Origin: Chryseobacterium rhizosphaerae
GTDB lineage: Bacteria > Bacteroidota > Bacteroidia > Flavobacteriales > Weeksellaceae
Assembly: GCF_003385455.1 (NCBI RefSeq)
Contig: NZ_QNUF01000005.1
Span: 62,001 to 126,000, forward strand
Direction: 5' to 3'
DNA: 64,000 nucleotides
The notes beneath the pieces were generated by a model. That model ran no database searches, was not told where the DNA came from, and was given only the letters and a program-made list of their open reading frames with translations. Both the position numbers and the translations under genes were made by a program. Shown piece by piece: positions 20,016 to 28,003 of the stretch (positions are counted from its first letter, which is position 1; each line of letters starts with the position of its first letter).

Positions 20016-20534
20016 ATGGAACGAAAATTATTATTAGAATGCCAGCGTAACGACCGCAATGCCCAGCGGAAGGTTTACGAGAAAATGGCGGGCAGACTGT
20101 ACGCTGTCTGCAGACGCTATCTGAAAAATGATGAAGATATTGAAGAAGTATTGGCAGATACCTTTTACAAGATCTTCACAAAGATTGACCAGCTTCAGAA
20201 TCCTGAAACCTTTGAAGCCTGGGCAAGGAAAATTGCAGTGAATGAATGTCTGCAGAAACTAAGAACCAATAAAGTGATGTTTATTTCTTTAGAAGAGAAC
20301 TTTAGCCATTCTTCAGATGGAACGGCTGAAAATATTTCTTTTGAAAAAGATATTATGAGCCTGCTTAGTTTTCTTCCCGAAGGATGCAGAGCAATCTTTA
20401 ATCTTTTTGCCATTGAAGGCTATCCTCACAAAGAAATTGCCACAATGCTTTCCATAAGTGAAGGAACATCCAAATCTCAGCTCAATTTTGCGAGAAAGAA
20501 ATTACAGGAACTCTTGGTGAATCAAAACATTTAA
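20016..20534 (+). CDS. ECF-type RNA polymerase sigma factor
   Basis: 172 residues with the two-domain ECF layout. Region 2 (about 10-75) includes RKVYEKMAGRLYAVCRRYLKN and DIEEVLADTFYKIFTKI; region 4 (about 110-165) includes FLPEGCRAIFNLFAIEGYPHKEIA and a helix-turn-helix ISEGTSKSQLNFARKKLQ. It directs core RNA polymerase to specific promoters in the cytoplasm. The next gene begins 12 bases after its stop, and the N terminus of that protein looks like an anti-sigma factor. Co-transcription and control by that partner are therefore likely. Confidence 0.95.
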   Translation: MERKLLLECQRNDRNAQRKVYEKMAGRLYAVCRRYLKNDEDIEEVLADTFYKIFTKIDQLQNPETFEAWARKIAVNECLQKLRTNKVMFISLEENFSHSSDGTAENISFEKDIMSLLSFLPEGCRAIFNLFAIEGYPHKEIATMLSISEGTSKSQLNFARKKLQELLVNQNI

Positions 20535-20546
20535 ACTTTTACAACA

Positions 20547-22991
20547 ATGGAAAATAATCATATAGATCAACAATTCAATGAAGCTTCGAAGCTTTCAGAA
20601 GAACCTACGGTTTTTCCTGGTTTTGAAAAAGTCTGGGGAAAAATTGAAGAGAAATTAGACCATAAAGAAGAGAAAAAAAGGATGGTCCCTATTTGGTTTC
20701 CTTACGGAGTTGCCGCCAGTCTGGTCATAGGGTTAGGTGCTTTATACTTTCTGAATACAAAAGATGCATCAGAGTCTGTACAGCAGTCAATGGCAGATAT
20801 CAGAACTTCAAAAGAATCTGTTGTCAGTACTAATATTGCCCAAATCGACAGTATAACAAAGATGAACATTCAGAAAGATAAAAATAATGCTGAGCCTGCT
20901 GTAGAAAAAATAGCTGTTCATACAGATCCGGTTTCTGGGCAGCCTTTTGATGTGGCGATGCCGTTACCTGTGCCTGCTCCACCCATACCATCAATTCCTA
21001 AAATCCAGGTGTCAGCAAATGAATATTATGTGCAAAATGCCAAAAATATTGAAGTTTCAGACAGAAGAAAAGAGGTATATCCACCAGATGGTTATTATAC
21101 CCAAAATAAAAACGCTGGCGAATCTACCCAGTCAATTGGGGAGGTTGTAGTGACTGCAATGGGGGTTAAAAGGTCTAAAGCTTCTACGGCATCAGCATCG
21201 AGTGTTATTACTTCAAACAGTATTGCTCCTCAAACCTCTGTTGTCAGTACTTTACAGGGAAGAGTTGCAGGAATACAGATAGGATCGTCAACAAACAATC
21301 AGGTAACCATCAGGGGGGTGGCATCTGTTGCTCCCGGAAAAGATCCTTTGTACATTGTGAATGGAAAAATTGCTGGTGCTGATGATTTCAAAGCGTTGGA
21401 GCCCAGTAAAATTGAAAACGTAGCCATATTAAAAGATGCAGCAGCCACAGCATTATACGGAAGCAAAGCCGCTAATGGAATCATTGTGGTTACCACCAAA
21501 AAACTTTCAAGAAGGGAAAGAAAAAGAATAGAAAAACTTCAGGAAGAAATCAATAAACAGAAACAGATTTCTCCTGTAGCCAATGATGAAAGCTATGATG
21601 CTTTTATAGAAAATCCGTTTGAACTGACCCAAAGTCAGCCATTATCTACATTTTCCATAGACGTGGATAACGCTTCGTATTCCAATGTTAGAAAAATGAT
21701 CAATAATGGAGAGGCTGTCAATAAAAATGCAGTACGGGTAGAAGAGATGATCAATTACTTTACATATGATTATCCACAACCTAAAAATGCAGATCCGTTT
21801 TCTATTAATACGGAATATAATAAAGCACCATGGAATCCTGACCATCAATTGTTGAAAATAGGACTTCAGGGGAAAAATATTCCAATGGATCGTTTACCTG
21901 CTTCCAATCTGGTTTTTCTTATTGATGTCTCCGGATCAATGGATGAACAGAATAAGCTGCCGCTACTGAAATCATCTTTTAAGGTACTGCTGAATCAGCT
22001 CAGACCTAAAGATAAAGTAGGAATTGTAGTATACGCAGGAAGTGCCGGAATGGTTTTGCCTCCCACATCAGCTGGGGAAAAAGATAAAATTGTTCAGGCT
22101 TTGGATAGATTACAGGCTGGAGGAAGTACAGCAGGAGGAGAAGGAATTGAATTAGCCTATAAATTAGCCCAGGAAAACTTTGTAAAAGACGGAAATAACC
22201 GTGTGATCATTGCAACCGATGGAGATTTTAATGTTGGAGAATCATCTACGTCAGATCTTCAGACGCTTATTGAAGGCAAAAGAAAATCCGGAGTTTTTCT
22301 TACCTGTTTAGGCTTTGGAATGGGTAACTATAAGGATAATACCCTGGAAACCCTGGCGGATAAGGGAAATGGAAATTATGCCTATATCGACAATATGCAG
22401 GAAGCCAATAAGTTTTTGGGAAGAGAATTTGCAGGAAGTATGTATGCCATTGCCAAAGATGTAAAAATTCAGATTGAATTTAATCCGGAGTTTGTAAAAT
22501 CCTACCGATTGATCGGCTACGAAAACAGGAAGCTGAGAAATGAAGACTTTGTGAATGATAAAATAGATGCCGGAGAACTGGGAAGTGGGCATACGGTTAC
22601 CGCTTTGTATGAGATCATTCCTGCCAATATAACATCTGATTATCTTCCTAAAGAGAACGGATTGAAATATACACAGACTATTTCTTCAAAGAAATTTGGA
22701 GAAGAGCTGGCTACCATCAAATTCAGGTATAAAAAACCGGATGAAGAAAAGAGTCAGGAGATCAGTCAGGTTGTTAAAAATTCTAACCGTAATATCTCTT
22801 CAGCTAGTCCGGACTTTAAGTTTGCTTCTTCTGTAGCATGGTTTGGATTGGTACTAAGAGATTCCAAACTAATTAAAGTAAAAGACTTACATGCAATTGA
22901 GAGTTTGGCCAAAGAAGGGAAAAGTAAAGATGAAGAGGGATATAGAAGCGAATTTATAAGGTTGATAGAAAGCTATAAAACAAGTAAATAG
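20547..22991 (+). CDS. Anti-sigma-like / TonB-plug-like / von Willebrand A fusion protein
   Basis: 814 residues in four parts. (1) A cytoplasmic N terminus (1-46) rich in acidic and Lys residues, with FEKVWGKIEEKLDHKEEKK as in anti-sigma proteins of Bacteroidota. (2) One membrane segment (about 48-69). (3) A plug-like domain (about 199-319) with EVVVTAMGV, LQGRVAGIQIG, VTIRGVAS and ATALYGSKAANGIIVVTTK, as in SusC-type TonB receptors but with no barrel. (4) A YfbK-type VWA region with NPFELTQSQPLSTFSIDVD, MIDAS DVSGS (D460, S462, S464) and a DUF3520-like C terminus. The single polypeptide would place the plug and VWA domains in the periplasm. Function unknown; signal sensing for the sigma factor is inferred. 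Confidence 0.85.
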   Translation: MENNHIDQQFNEASKLSEEPTVFPGFEKVWGKIEEKLDHKEEKKRMVPIWFPYGVAASLVIGLGALYFLNTKDASESVQQSMADIRTSKESVVSTNIAQIDSITKMNIQKDKNNAEPAVEKIAVHTDPVSGQPFDVAMPLPVPAPPIPSIPKIQVSANEYYVQNAKNIEVSDRRKEVYPPDGYYTQNKNAGESTQSIGEVVVTAMGVKRSKASTASASSVITSNSIAPQTSVVSTLQGRVAGIQIGSSTNNQVTIRGVASVAPGKDPLYIVNGKIAGADDFKALEPSKIENVAILKDAAATALYGSKAANGIIVVTTKKLSRRERKRIEKLQEEINKQKQISPVANDESYDAFIENPFELTQSQPLSTFSIDVDNASYSNVRKMINNGEAVNKNAVRVEEMINYFTYDYPQPKNADPFSINTEYNKAPWNPDHQLLKIGLQGKNIPMDRLPASNLVFLIDVSGSMDEQNKLPLLKSSFKVLLNQLRPKDKVGIVVYAGSAGMVLPPTSAGEKDKIVQALDRLQAGGSTAGGEGIELAYKLAQENFVKDGNNRVIIATDGDFNVGESSTSDLQTLIEGKRKSGVFLTCLGFGMGNYKDNTLETLADKGNGNYAYIDNMQEANKFLGREFAGSMYAIAKDVKIQIEFNPEFVKSYRLIGYENRKLRNEDFVNDKIDAGELGSGHTVTALYEIIPANITSDYLPKENGLKYTQTISSKKFGEELATIKFRYKKPDEEKSQEISQVVKNSNRNISSASPDFKFASSVAWFGLVLRDSKLIKVKDLHAIESLAKEGKSKDEEGYRSEFIRLIESYKTSK

Positions 22992-22996
22992 TGATA

Positions 22997-23027
22997 AAAA
23001 CAGGCATCTACAAAGGATGTCTGTTTT
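22997..23027 (+). terminator. Terminator after the VWA gene
   Basis: AAAACAGGCATC (22997-23008) pairs with GATGTCTGTTTT (23016-23027, one G-T pair), followed by ATTTT. It ends the sigma-factor operon. Confidence 0.75.
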
Positions 23028-23034
23028 ATTTTAA

Positions 23035-23083
23035 AATTAATTTTCAAAAATTATTGAAAATTCAAAAAATATAATTAGATTTG
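23035..23083 (+). promoter_or_regulatory. Palindromic operator overlapping the gbsR-type promoter
   Basis: TTTTCA-N8-TGAAAA (23041-23060) is a 6-8-6 inverted repeat. Its right arm overlaps a TTG box at 23054-23056, and TAGATTTG at 23076-23083 follows after exactly 19 bases, an ideal Flavobacterium promoter. A near copy of the palindrome lies at 23649. Binding by the regulator would block the promoter, so autorepression is likely. Confidence 0.7.
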
Positions 23084-23109
23084 TAATAGAAATTGAAAAG
23101 CTAAACACA

Positions 23110-23613
23110 ATGCAACTTTCAGAAGCAAAAGAAAAATATATTCAAACCTGGGGAACCTTTGCTACCAATTGGGGAATTAACCGTACCATGGCACAGGTAC
23201 ATGCCTTACTGTTGGCAAGTGATAAACCTTTGTCTACAGATGAGGTAATGGAGCAGCTGGAAATTTCAAGAGGAAATGCCAATATGAATCTGCGGGCTTT
23301 AATGGATTGGGGTATTGTAAGAAAGGAATTTATTAAGGGAGACCGGAAAGAATATTTCGTAGCAGAAAAGGATGTGTGGTACCTGTTCAAACAAATTACC
23401 AAGGAGCGTAGAAAAAGAGAAATTGAACCTGTCATTTCTTTCCTTGAGGAACTGAAGAATATTGAAGATAAGGATTCGGAAGGGGCAAAAGAATTCATCA
23501 AGTTAATGGAAGATTTCAGCTCTGTCACCGGAAAGATCAACAATATTATGGATCTGGCGATAAAAAGCGATGATCACTGGCTGGTAGGAAAAATTACTAA
23601 TTTATTGAAATAG
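23110..23613 (+). CDS. GbsR/MarR family transcriptional regulator
   Basis: 167 residues. A winged helix-turn-helix occupies about 25-95 (AQVHALLLASDKPLSTDEVMEQLEISRGNANMNLRALMDWGIV), followed by a wing with KGDRKEYFVAEKD and a long C-terminal helical dimerisation region. The length and layout match GbsR-type MarR relatives. It should act as a cytoplasmic DNA-binding dimer. Matching palindromes precede this gene and the following operon, so it probably controls both. The ligand is unknown; the target genes point to membrane lipid or stress signals. Confidence 0.9.
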   Translation: MQLSEAKEKYIQTWGTFATNWGINRTMAQVHALLLASDKPLSTDEVMEQLEISRGNANMNLRALMDWGIVRKEFIKGDRKEYFVAEKDVWYLFKQITKERRKREIEPVISFLEELKNIEDKDSEGAKEFIKLMEDFSSVTGKINNIMDLAIKSDDHWLVGKITNLLK

Positions 23614-23648
23614 AAAGAGGATGAAAATCCTTTTTTATTTCAAATTAA

Positions 23649-23690
23649 CTTTCAAAAATTACTGAAAGTTTTAAATAAATAATAATTATG
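23649..23690 (+). promoter_or_regulatory. Second copy of the palindromic operator, before the lipid operon
   Basis: CTTTCA-N8-TGAAAG (23649-23668) matches the site at 23041 in spacer length and nearly in sequence. The two arms have changed together (T to C and A to G), so symmetry is kept. CTG at 23662 and TAATTATG at 23683-23690, 18 bases apart, make a weak promoter overlapping the operator. Confidence 0.65.
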
Positions 23691-23750
23691 AAAAACTTTA
23701 TCATTCATTTATTTCTGATTTTGTATTTCAGAAAAAGAGGAACCCATTAA
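23688..23750 (+). CDS. Possible 20-residue small ORF
   Basis: ATG at 23688 to TAA at 23748 encodes MKNFIIHLFLILYFRKRGTH, a short hydrophobic peptide with a basic end. It lies between the operator and the first gene of the operon. It could be a leader peptide or chance; its ATG overlaps the putative -7 box, which argues against it. Confidence 0.25.
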   Translation: MKNFIIHLFLILYFRKRGTH

Positions 23751-23761
23751 AAATAATTATC

Positions 23762-24127
23762 ATGAAAGAATTTACAAAAAATGATTACTACATCCAAGTA
23801 TTCTTTATTATAGCGGGAATTGTTATTTCAATTGCAGGAATGAATTATTGGGGATTTATGGCATTTTATTTCGTAGTTGGCATTTCACAACTGATAAGCT
23901 TCCTGATCAGGTTGTTTATAAAATCAAAAAAAACGATGGCTTATATCATTTATGGAATAGCAATACTACCGGTTTGGATTTCCTTATTGATGATCGTTCT
24001 ACTTAGTCATGATAATAGTTCTACCAATTTCTTTGGCTATATTTTAATTGGTGCACTGTTATACAGCCCGGTAATGGCAGGACTTTATGTGTACGACTGC
24101 TACAAAACATATCAATTTTACAAATAA
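23762..24127 (+). CDS. Small four-helix membrane protein, function unknown
   Basis: 121 residues with about four hydrophobic segments (residues 12-28, 30-50, 60-80, 87-112) and short charged ends. I do not recognise a family. Its stop TAA shares a base with the ATG of the next gene (TAATG), so the two are translationally coupled. It is the first sizeable gene after the regulated promoter, and probably forms part of the lipid-related unit that runs to 27955. Confidence 0.75.
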   Translation: MKEFTKNDYYIQVFFIIAGIVISIAGMNYWGFMAFYFVVGISQLISFLIRLFIKSKKTMAYIIYGIAILPVWISLLMIVLLSHDNSSTNFFGYILIGALLYSPVMAGLYVYDCYKTYQFYK

Positions 24128-24945
24128 TGACCATGAAGACCTTAAAAAATCATACGTTAATCTACGACAATGAATGTCCGATGTGTAATCTATATTCCCG
24201 GGGCTTCACAAAATCAGGGATGCTTGATGAAAACGGCAGAGAAGCTTTTACAGAAATCTCATTAAGAAATAAAGACCTGATAGATATCCATCGGGCAAAA
24301 AATGAAATTGCATTGGTAGACCATAACAGCAATGAAGTGATCTATGGATTAGACAGTCTACTTCTGATTATTGGAAATTCTTTCCCACGGTTGGAAAAGA
24401 TAGCAAGACTACAACCTCTTTATTGGTTTTTCAAAAAACTCTATTCTTTTGTCTCTTACAATAGAAAACAGATTATTCCATCAGCAGAAAATGGTGCGGA
24501 AGATGCCTGTGTTCCTGACTTTAACTTAAAATACAGACTATTGTATATAGCGTTTGTTGCGGTTTTCTCTGCTTGGATTTTAAGTGTGTTTTCCGGAAAG
24601 CTGGGGGTAAACTTGGACCGTAATTTCTTAAGAGAGTTTGCTGTTTGCCTGGGGCAGATCTTCTGGCAGGCTGTTTTTCTAAGAATCTATTTAAAAGATA
24701 AAATCTGGGATTACCTGGGAAATATGATGACAGTTTCTTTAATCGGAACCCTACTCCTGATACCGACTTTGTGGACAGATTTTGATTCTGTTTTTTACAT
24801 GATTTATTTCGGAATTGTAGTTTTTATCATGTTTCTGGAGCATTTGAGAAGGTGTAAAATACTAAAGCTCAATTATATTCCTACTATTTCCTGGATTCTA
24901 TTCAGAACACTAGCATTGGGTATCATTATTCTGACAACTCTTTAA
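24127..24945 (+). CDS. DCC family thiol-disulfide oxidoreductase with membrane C terminus
   Basis: 272 residues. The N terminus holds the DCC/YuxK signature (YDNECPMC; D14, C17, C20) of the DUF393 thioredoxin-like fold. From about residue 140 on there are four or five hydrophobic segments, which most DCC proteins lack, so the protein is a soluble redox domain joined to a membrane domain. Its start overlaps the upstream gene by one base, and the desaturase follows after ten bases. The redox partner is unknown; supply of thiol reduction to a membrane enzyme of the same operon is possible. Confidence 0.85.
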   Translation: MTMKTLKNHTLIYDNECPMCNLYSRGFTKSGMLDENGREAFTEISLRNKDLIDIHRAKNEIALVDHNSNEVIYGLDSLLLIIGNSFPRLEKIARLQPLYWFFKKLYSFVSYNRKQIIPSAENGAEDACVPDFNLKYRLLYIAFVAVFSAWILSVFSGKLGVNLDRNFLREFAVCLGQIFWQAVFLRIYLKDKIWDYLGNMMTVSLIGTLLLIPTLWTDFDSVFYMIYFGIVVFIMFLEHLRRCKILKLNYIPTISWILFRTLALGIIILTTL

Positions 24946-24955
24946 AATAAAAACA

Positions 24956-25738
24956 ATGAACCACCTGGAACTTATCAGACAAGTAGAATGGAAAGATCTT
25001 AAAAAACTTTCTGTTAAAGAAATGTTGATTGAAAATAATATCAGCCTGCCATGGCTTTTTATTTCATTGATTTTAGCGTATCATGGGTATTATGGGATCG
25101 CATTGCCGTTTTCAGGATTTTATTTTCTGACAGCACTGAGGCAGGTACATAACGGTTTTCACAACTCATTGGGAACCGGAAAGTTGCTGACATGGCTGTC
25201 TCTGTACCTGAACAGTATTTTAATGATGGCTTCTATTCATGCGGTAAAGTTCAATCATATCAGACATCATAAATTTTGTCTGTCTGAAGAAGATTATGAA
25301 GGAAAATCTGCTTCTATGAAATGGTATGAAGCTATTTTATATGGACCCCAACATATGTTTTTGATTCACTGGATTACTTTAAAGAAAGCAAATACAGTGT
25401 ATGTGAAAAATATGATGGTAGAGCTGCTTTCAATAGCTGTTTTTATATCTGTCGTATTTTATTTTCAAATCCACTTTCTGATGTACCACCTACTGATCAT
25501 GCTTTTTGGTGAACTTTTGATGGCCTTTTTTGCGGTGTGGACAGTTCATCACGACACTCATGAAAATCCAAATGTAGCAAGAACTCAGCGGGGATTTTGG
25601 AAAAACAAACTGACCTTCAGTATGTTTTATCATATGGAACATCATCTTTTTCCCGCTGTTCCCACCATTAAACTCCCGGAATTGGCAGAAAGAATAGATA
25701 AAACCTTACCGGAATTACATAAAAAACAAACTTTTTGA
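24956..25738 (+). CDS. Membrane fatty acid desaturase family protein
   Basis: 260 residues. The His boxes of di-iron membrane desaturases are present: HNGFH at 65-69, HIRHH at 101-105 and HMEHH at 226-230, with VHHDTH at 198-202. Hydrophobic segments lie at about 32-60, 78-96 and 155-195. Such enzymes use O2 and reduced electron carrier to introduce double bonds or hydroxyl groups into acyl chains or carotenoids at the cytoplasmic membrane. The SRPBCC gene starts two bases after the stop. The operon context suggests membrane lipid change controlled by the GbsR-type regulator. Confidence 0.88.
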   Translation: MNHLELIRQVEWKDLKKLSVKEMLIENNISLPWLFISLILAYHGYYGIALPFSGFYFLTALRQVHNGFHNSLGTGKLLTWLSLYLNSILMMASIHAVKFNHIRHHKFCLSEEDYEGKSASMKWYEAILYGPQHMFLIHWITLKKANTVYVKNMMVELLSIAVFISVVFYFQIHFLMYHLLIMLFGELLMAFFAVWTVHHDTHENPNVARTQRGFWKNKLTFSMFYHMEHHLFPAVPTIKLPELAERIDKTLPELHKKQTF

Positions 25739-25740
25739 AA

Positions 25741-26205
25741 ATGTCTGACATATATTTAGAAACACTAATCGATGCTGATATACACCATGTTTTTGATCTG
25801 GCAAGAGATATTGATCTGCACCAAAAATCAACTTCAAGATCCAATGAAAAAGCAATTGCAGGACGGACATCCGGCCTGATTGAAAAAAATGAAACCGTGA
25901 CCTGGAGAGCAAAACATCTGGGGGTCTATCAAACCCTTACCACTAAGATCATCAGTATGGAAAAACCACATCAATTCACCGATATTATGCTGAAAGGCGC
26001 TTTTAAATCTATGCGGCATCAGCATATGTTCAGAGACGTAGAAGGAAAAACCCTGATGACAGATCGTTTTGAATTTGAATCTCCATTCGGAATCATAGGA
26101 AAACTGTTGAATAGAATCTATCTCACTCACTACCTCAAAACCTTTCTTCTGGAAAGAAATGAGTTAATAAAAACCATCGCTGAAGAATCCGAAATGAGGG
26201 ACTGA
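25741..26205 (+). CDS. SRPBCC family protein
   Basis: 154 residues from the ATG at 25741, two bases after the desaturase stop; a TTG two codons earlier is a worse start. The pattern YLETLIDADIHHVFDLARDIDLH at the N terminus and FEFESPFGIIGKLLNRIYLTHYLKTFLLERNELIK at the C terminus is that of the START-like polyketide cyclase/dehydrase group (SRPBCC). These make a helix-grip fold with a deep hydrophobic pocket that carries or modifies lipids. The position in the operon fits a lipid-related role. Confidence 0.85.
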   Translation: MSDIYLETLIDADIHHVFDLARDIDLHQKSTSRSNEKAIAGRTSGLIEKNETVTWRAKHLGVYQTLTTKIISMEKPHQFTDIMLKGAFKSMRHQHMFRDVEGKTLMTDRFEFESPFGIIGKLLNRIYLTHYLKTFLLERNELIKTIAEESEMRD

Positions 26206-26271
26206 ACAACCATTTAATCTGGGATAGGATACAATTTTATTAAAGATATAACAATCAAAAAATACACGATT

Positions 26272-26976
26272 ATGAATTTTTTAAAAGCCGAATGGCGGAA
26301 ATTAGCCATCATTAATTACGAATTCGATCCTGAAGTATTGCTGACCTATTTACCTCAGGGGACTGAGCTGGATTTTTATAAAGGGAAGTGCTATGTAAGC
26401 TTGGTGGGTTTTATGTTTTTAAATACAAAATTATTAGGCTTTCCTATTCCTTTTCACAGAAATTTCGAAGAAGTAAATCTTCGGTTTTATGTAAAGAAGT
26501 ATGAAAACGGAATTTGGAAAAGAGGAGTGGTTTTTGTCAAAGAAATAGTCCCTAAACCGGCTTTGAGTTTTGTAGCCAATTCTATTTATCAAGAAAATTA
26601 TCATACAATGCCTATGAAAAATAAGATCTGTGAGAGTGGCAATGAGCTGCTGATCAAATATTCCTGGAAAGACAAAAACTGGCATTCCATTCAGATTACA
26701 GCGGACAATACAGCGCAACCCATGGAGACTGATTCTGAATTTGAATTTATCACAGAACATTATTATGGTTTTACCAAAAAAGATCATACAACTTCAGAAT
26801 ATGAAGTCTGCCATCCAAAATGGGAGTTTTATCAGGTGAAAGATCATGAACTGGAAATTGATTTCGGAACAGTCTACGGTCAGGATTTTGAATGCCTGAA
26901 CCTTCAGATACCTATTTCTGTAATGCTTGCGGAAGGTTCTGATATTAAAGTGAAAACGAAGAAATATATAGGGTGA
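26272..26976 (+). CDS. DUF2071 (YqjF-like) family protein
   Basis: 234 residues. The opening FLKAEWRKLAIINYEFDPEVLLTYLPQGTELD and the later YVSLVGFMFLNTKLLGFPIP with FEEVNLRFYVK match the DUF2071/YqjF family, also described as acetoacetate decarboxylase-like in fold. No signal peptide is seen. The role is unknown; in Bacillus relatives are linked with lipid or stress genes. It lies 66 bases after the SRPBCC gene, in the same direction, and is followed by the SDR epimerase. A joint role in the operon is likely but its chemistry is not shown. Confidence 0.85.
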   Translation: MNFLKAEWRKLAIINYEFDPEVLLTYLPQGTELDFYKGKCYVSLVGFMFLNTKLLGFPIPFHRNFEEVNLRFYVKKYENGIWKRGVVFVKEIVPKPALSFVANSIYQENYHTMPMKNKICESGNELLIKYSWKDKNWHSIQITADNTAQPMETDSEFEFITEHYYGFTKKDHTTSEYEVCHPKWEFYQVKDHELEIDFGTVYGQDFECLNLQIPISVMLAEGSDIKVKTKKYIG

Positions 26977-27055
26977 AAGAAACTTATTGGAGAAGACATC
27001 ATATAAACATTGTAAAATCCAATACCTTATACCTCAAATTTTTAAACCTCAGAAA

Positions 27056-27955
27056 ATGAAAATTATCATAGCCGGTGGAACCGGATTTCTCGGCGACAAC
27101 CTGGAAAAGTATTTTACTGAAAAAGGCGATCAGGTACTCATCTTAACCCGAAAGCCCAAACGTAAAAATGAATTGTACTGGAATGCAAAAACTGTAGGGG
27201 AATGGAGAAATAGCCTTGAAAAAGCAGATGTTCTGATCAACCTTACAGGAAAATCTGTTGATTGCCGCTATACAGAGAAAAATAAGCGGGAGATTTACTC
27301 TTCCAGAATAGACTCTACTCAAGTATTGCAGGAAGCCGTAAACAATTGCCTGGATAAGCCGGAAATCTGGCTGAACGCAAGCTCTGCAACCATCTATGTA
27401 CATTCAGAAAAACATTTGAATACTGAGGAAAGTGGAGTGATAGGCGATGATTTCTCAATGAATATCTGTAAGAGTTGGGAAGAAGAGTTCTTTACCGTTA
27501 AAAATGAAGAGACCAGAAAAGTAGCACTCCGTACCTCTATTGTTATGGGAAATAACGGAGGGGCTTTTCCAAAATTAAAACTGATTACAAAGTTGGGCTT
27601 GGGAGGCAAACAGGGACGAGGTCAGCAAATGGTAAGCTGGATTCATATTGATGACTTCTGTAAAGCTGTGGAATGGATTATAAATAATGAAAATATTCAG
27701 GGAGCAGTCAATGTAACCGCTCCAAATCCTGTATCCAATGAAGAGATGATGAGAAAATTAAGAAAACAGCTGAATATTCCTTTTGGACTTAATGCACCGG
27801 TTTGGCAATTGGAAATAGCCTCTATCCTGCTGAAAACAGAGACCGAGCTGTTGCTCAAAAGCCGGAACGTTTATCCTGAAAAACTGAGTAAAACAGGATT
27901 CGAATTTTCTTATCTCCGGATAGATGAAACTATAGATCATCTTTTGAAAACCTGA
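27056..27955 (+). CDS. TIGR01777-type epimerase, extended SDR
   Basis: 299 residues from the ATG at 27056 (MKIIIAGGTGFLGDNLEKYF); the open frame reaches back to 26987 with a TTG. The Rossmann loop GGTGFLG, the phrase LINLTGKSVDCRYTEKNKREI with SRI, and the C-terminal DUF1731-like stretch (PVWQLEIASILLKTETELLLKSRNVYPEKL) are diagnostic of the YfcH/TIGR01777 family. NAD(P) binding is expected; the substrate is unknown. It ends the GbsR-controlled operon. Its length is normal. Confidence 0.9.
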   Translation: MKIIIAGGTGFLGDNLEKYFTEKGDQVLILTRKPKRKNELYWNAKTVGEWRNSLEKADVLINLTGKSVDCRYTEKNKREIYSSRIDSTQVLQEAVNNCLDKPEIWLNASSATIYVHSEKHLNTEESGVIGDDFSMNICKSWEEEFFTVKNEETRKVALRTSIVMGNNGGAFPKLKLITKLGLGGKQGRGQQMVSWIHIDDFCKAVEWIINNENIQGAVNVTAPNPVSNEEMMRKLRKQLNIPFGLNAPVWQLEIASILLKTETELLLKSRNVYPEKLSKTGFEFSYLRIDETIDHLLKT

Positions 27956-28003
27956 TATTGTATTTCATGGAAAGATAATTAAATTAGCCAAAACGATTTC
28001 CAT

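Noticed and set aside
23688-23750. A functional leader peptide before the lipid operon
   Set aside because: The ORF overlaps the likely -7 box and lacks support; listed only as a low-confidence small ORF.
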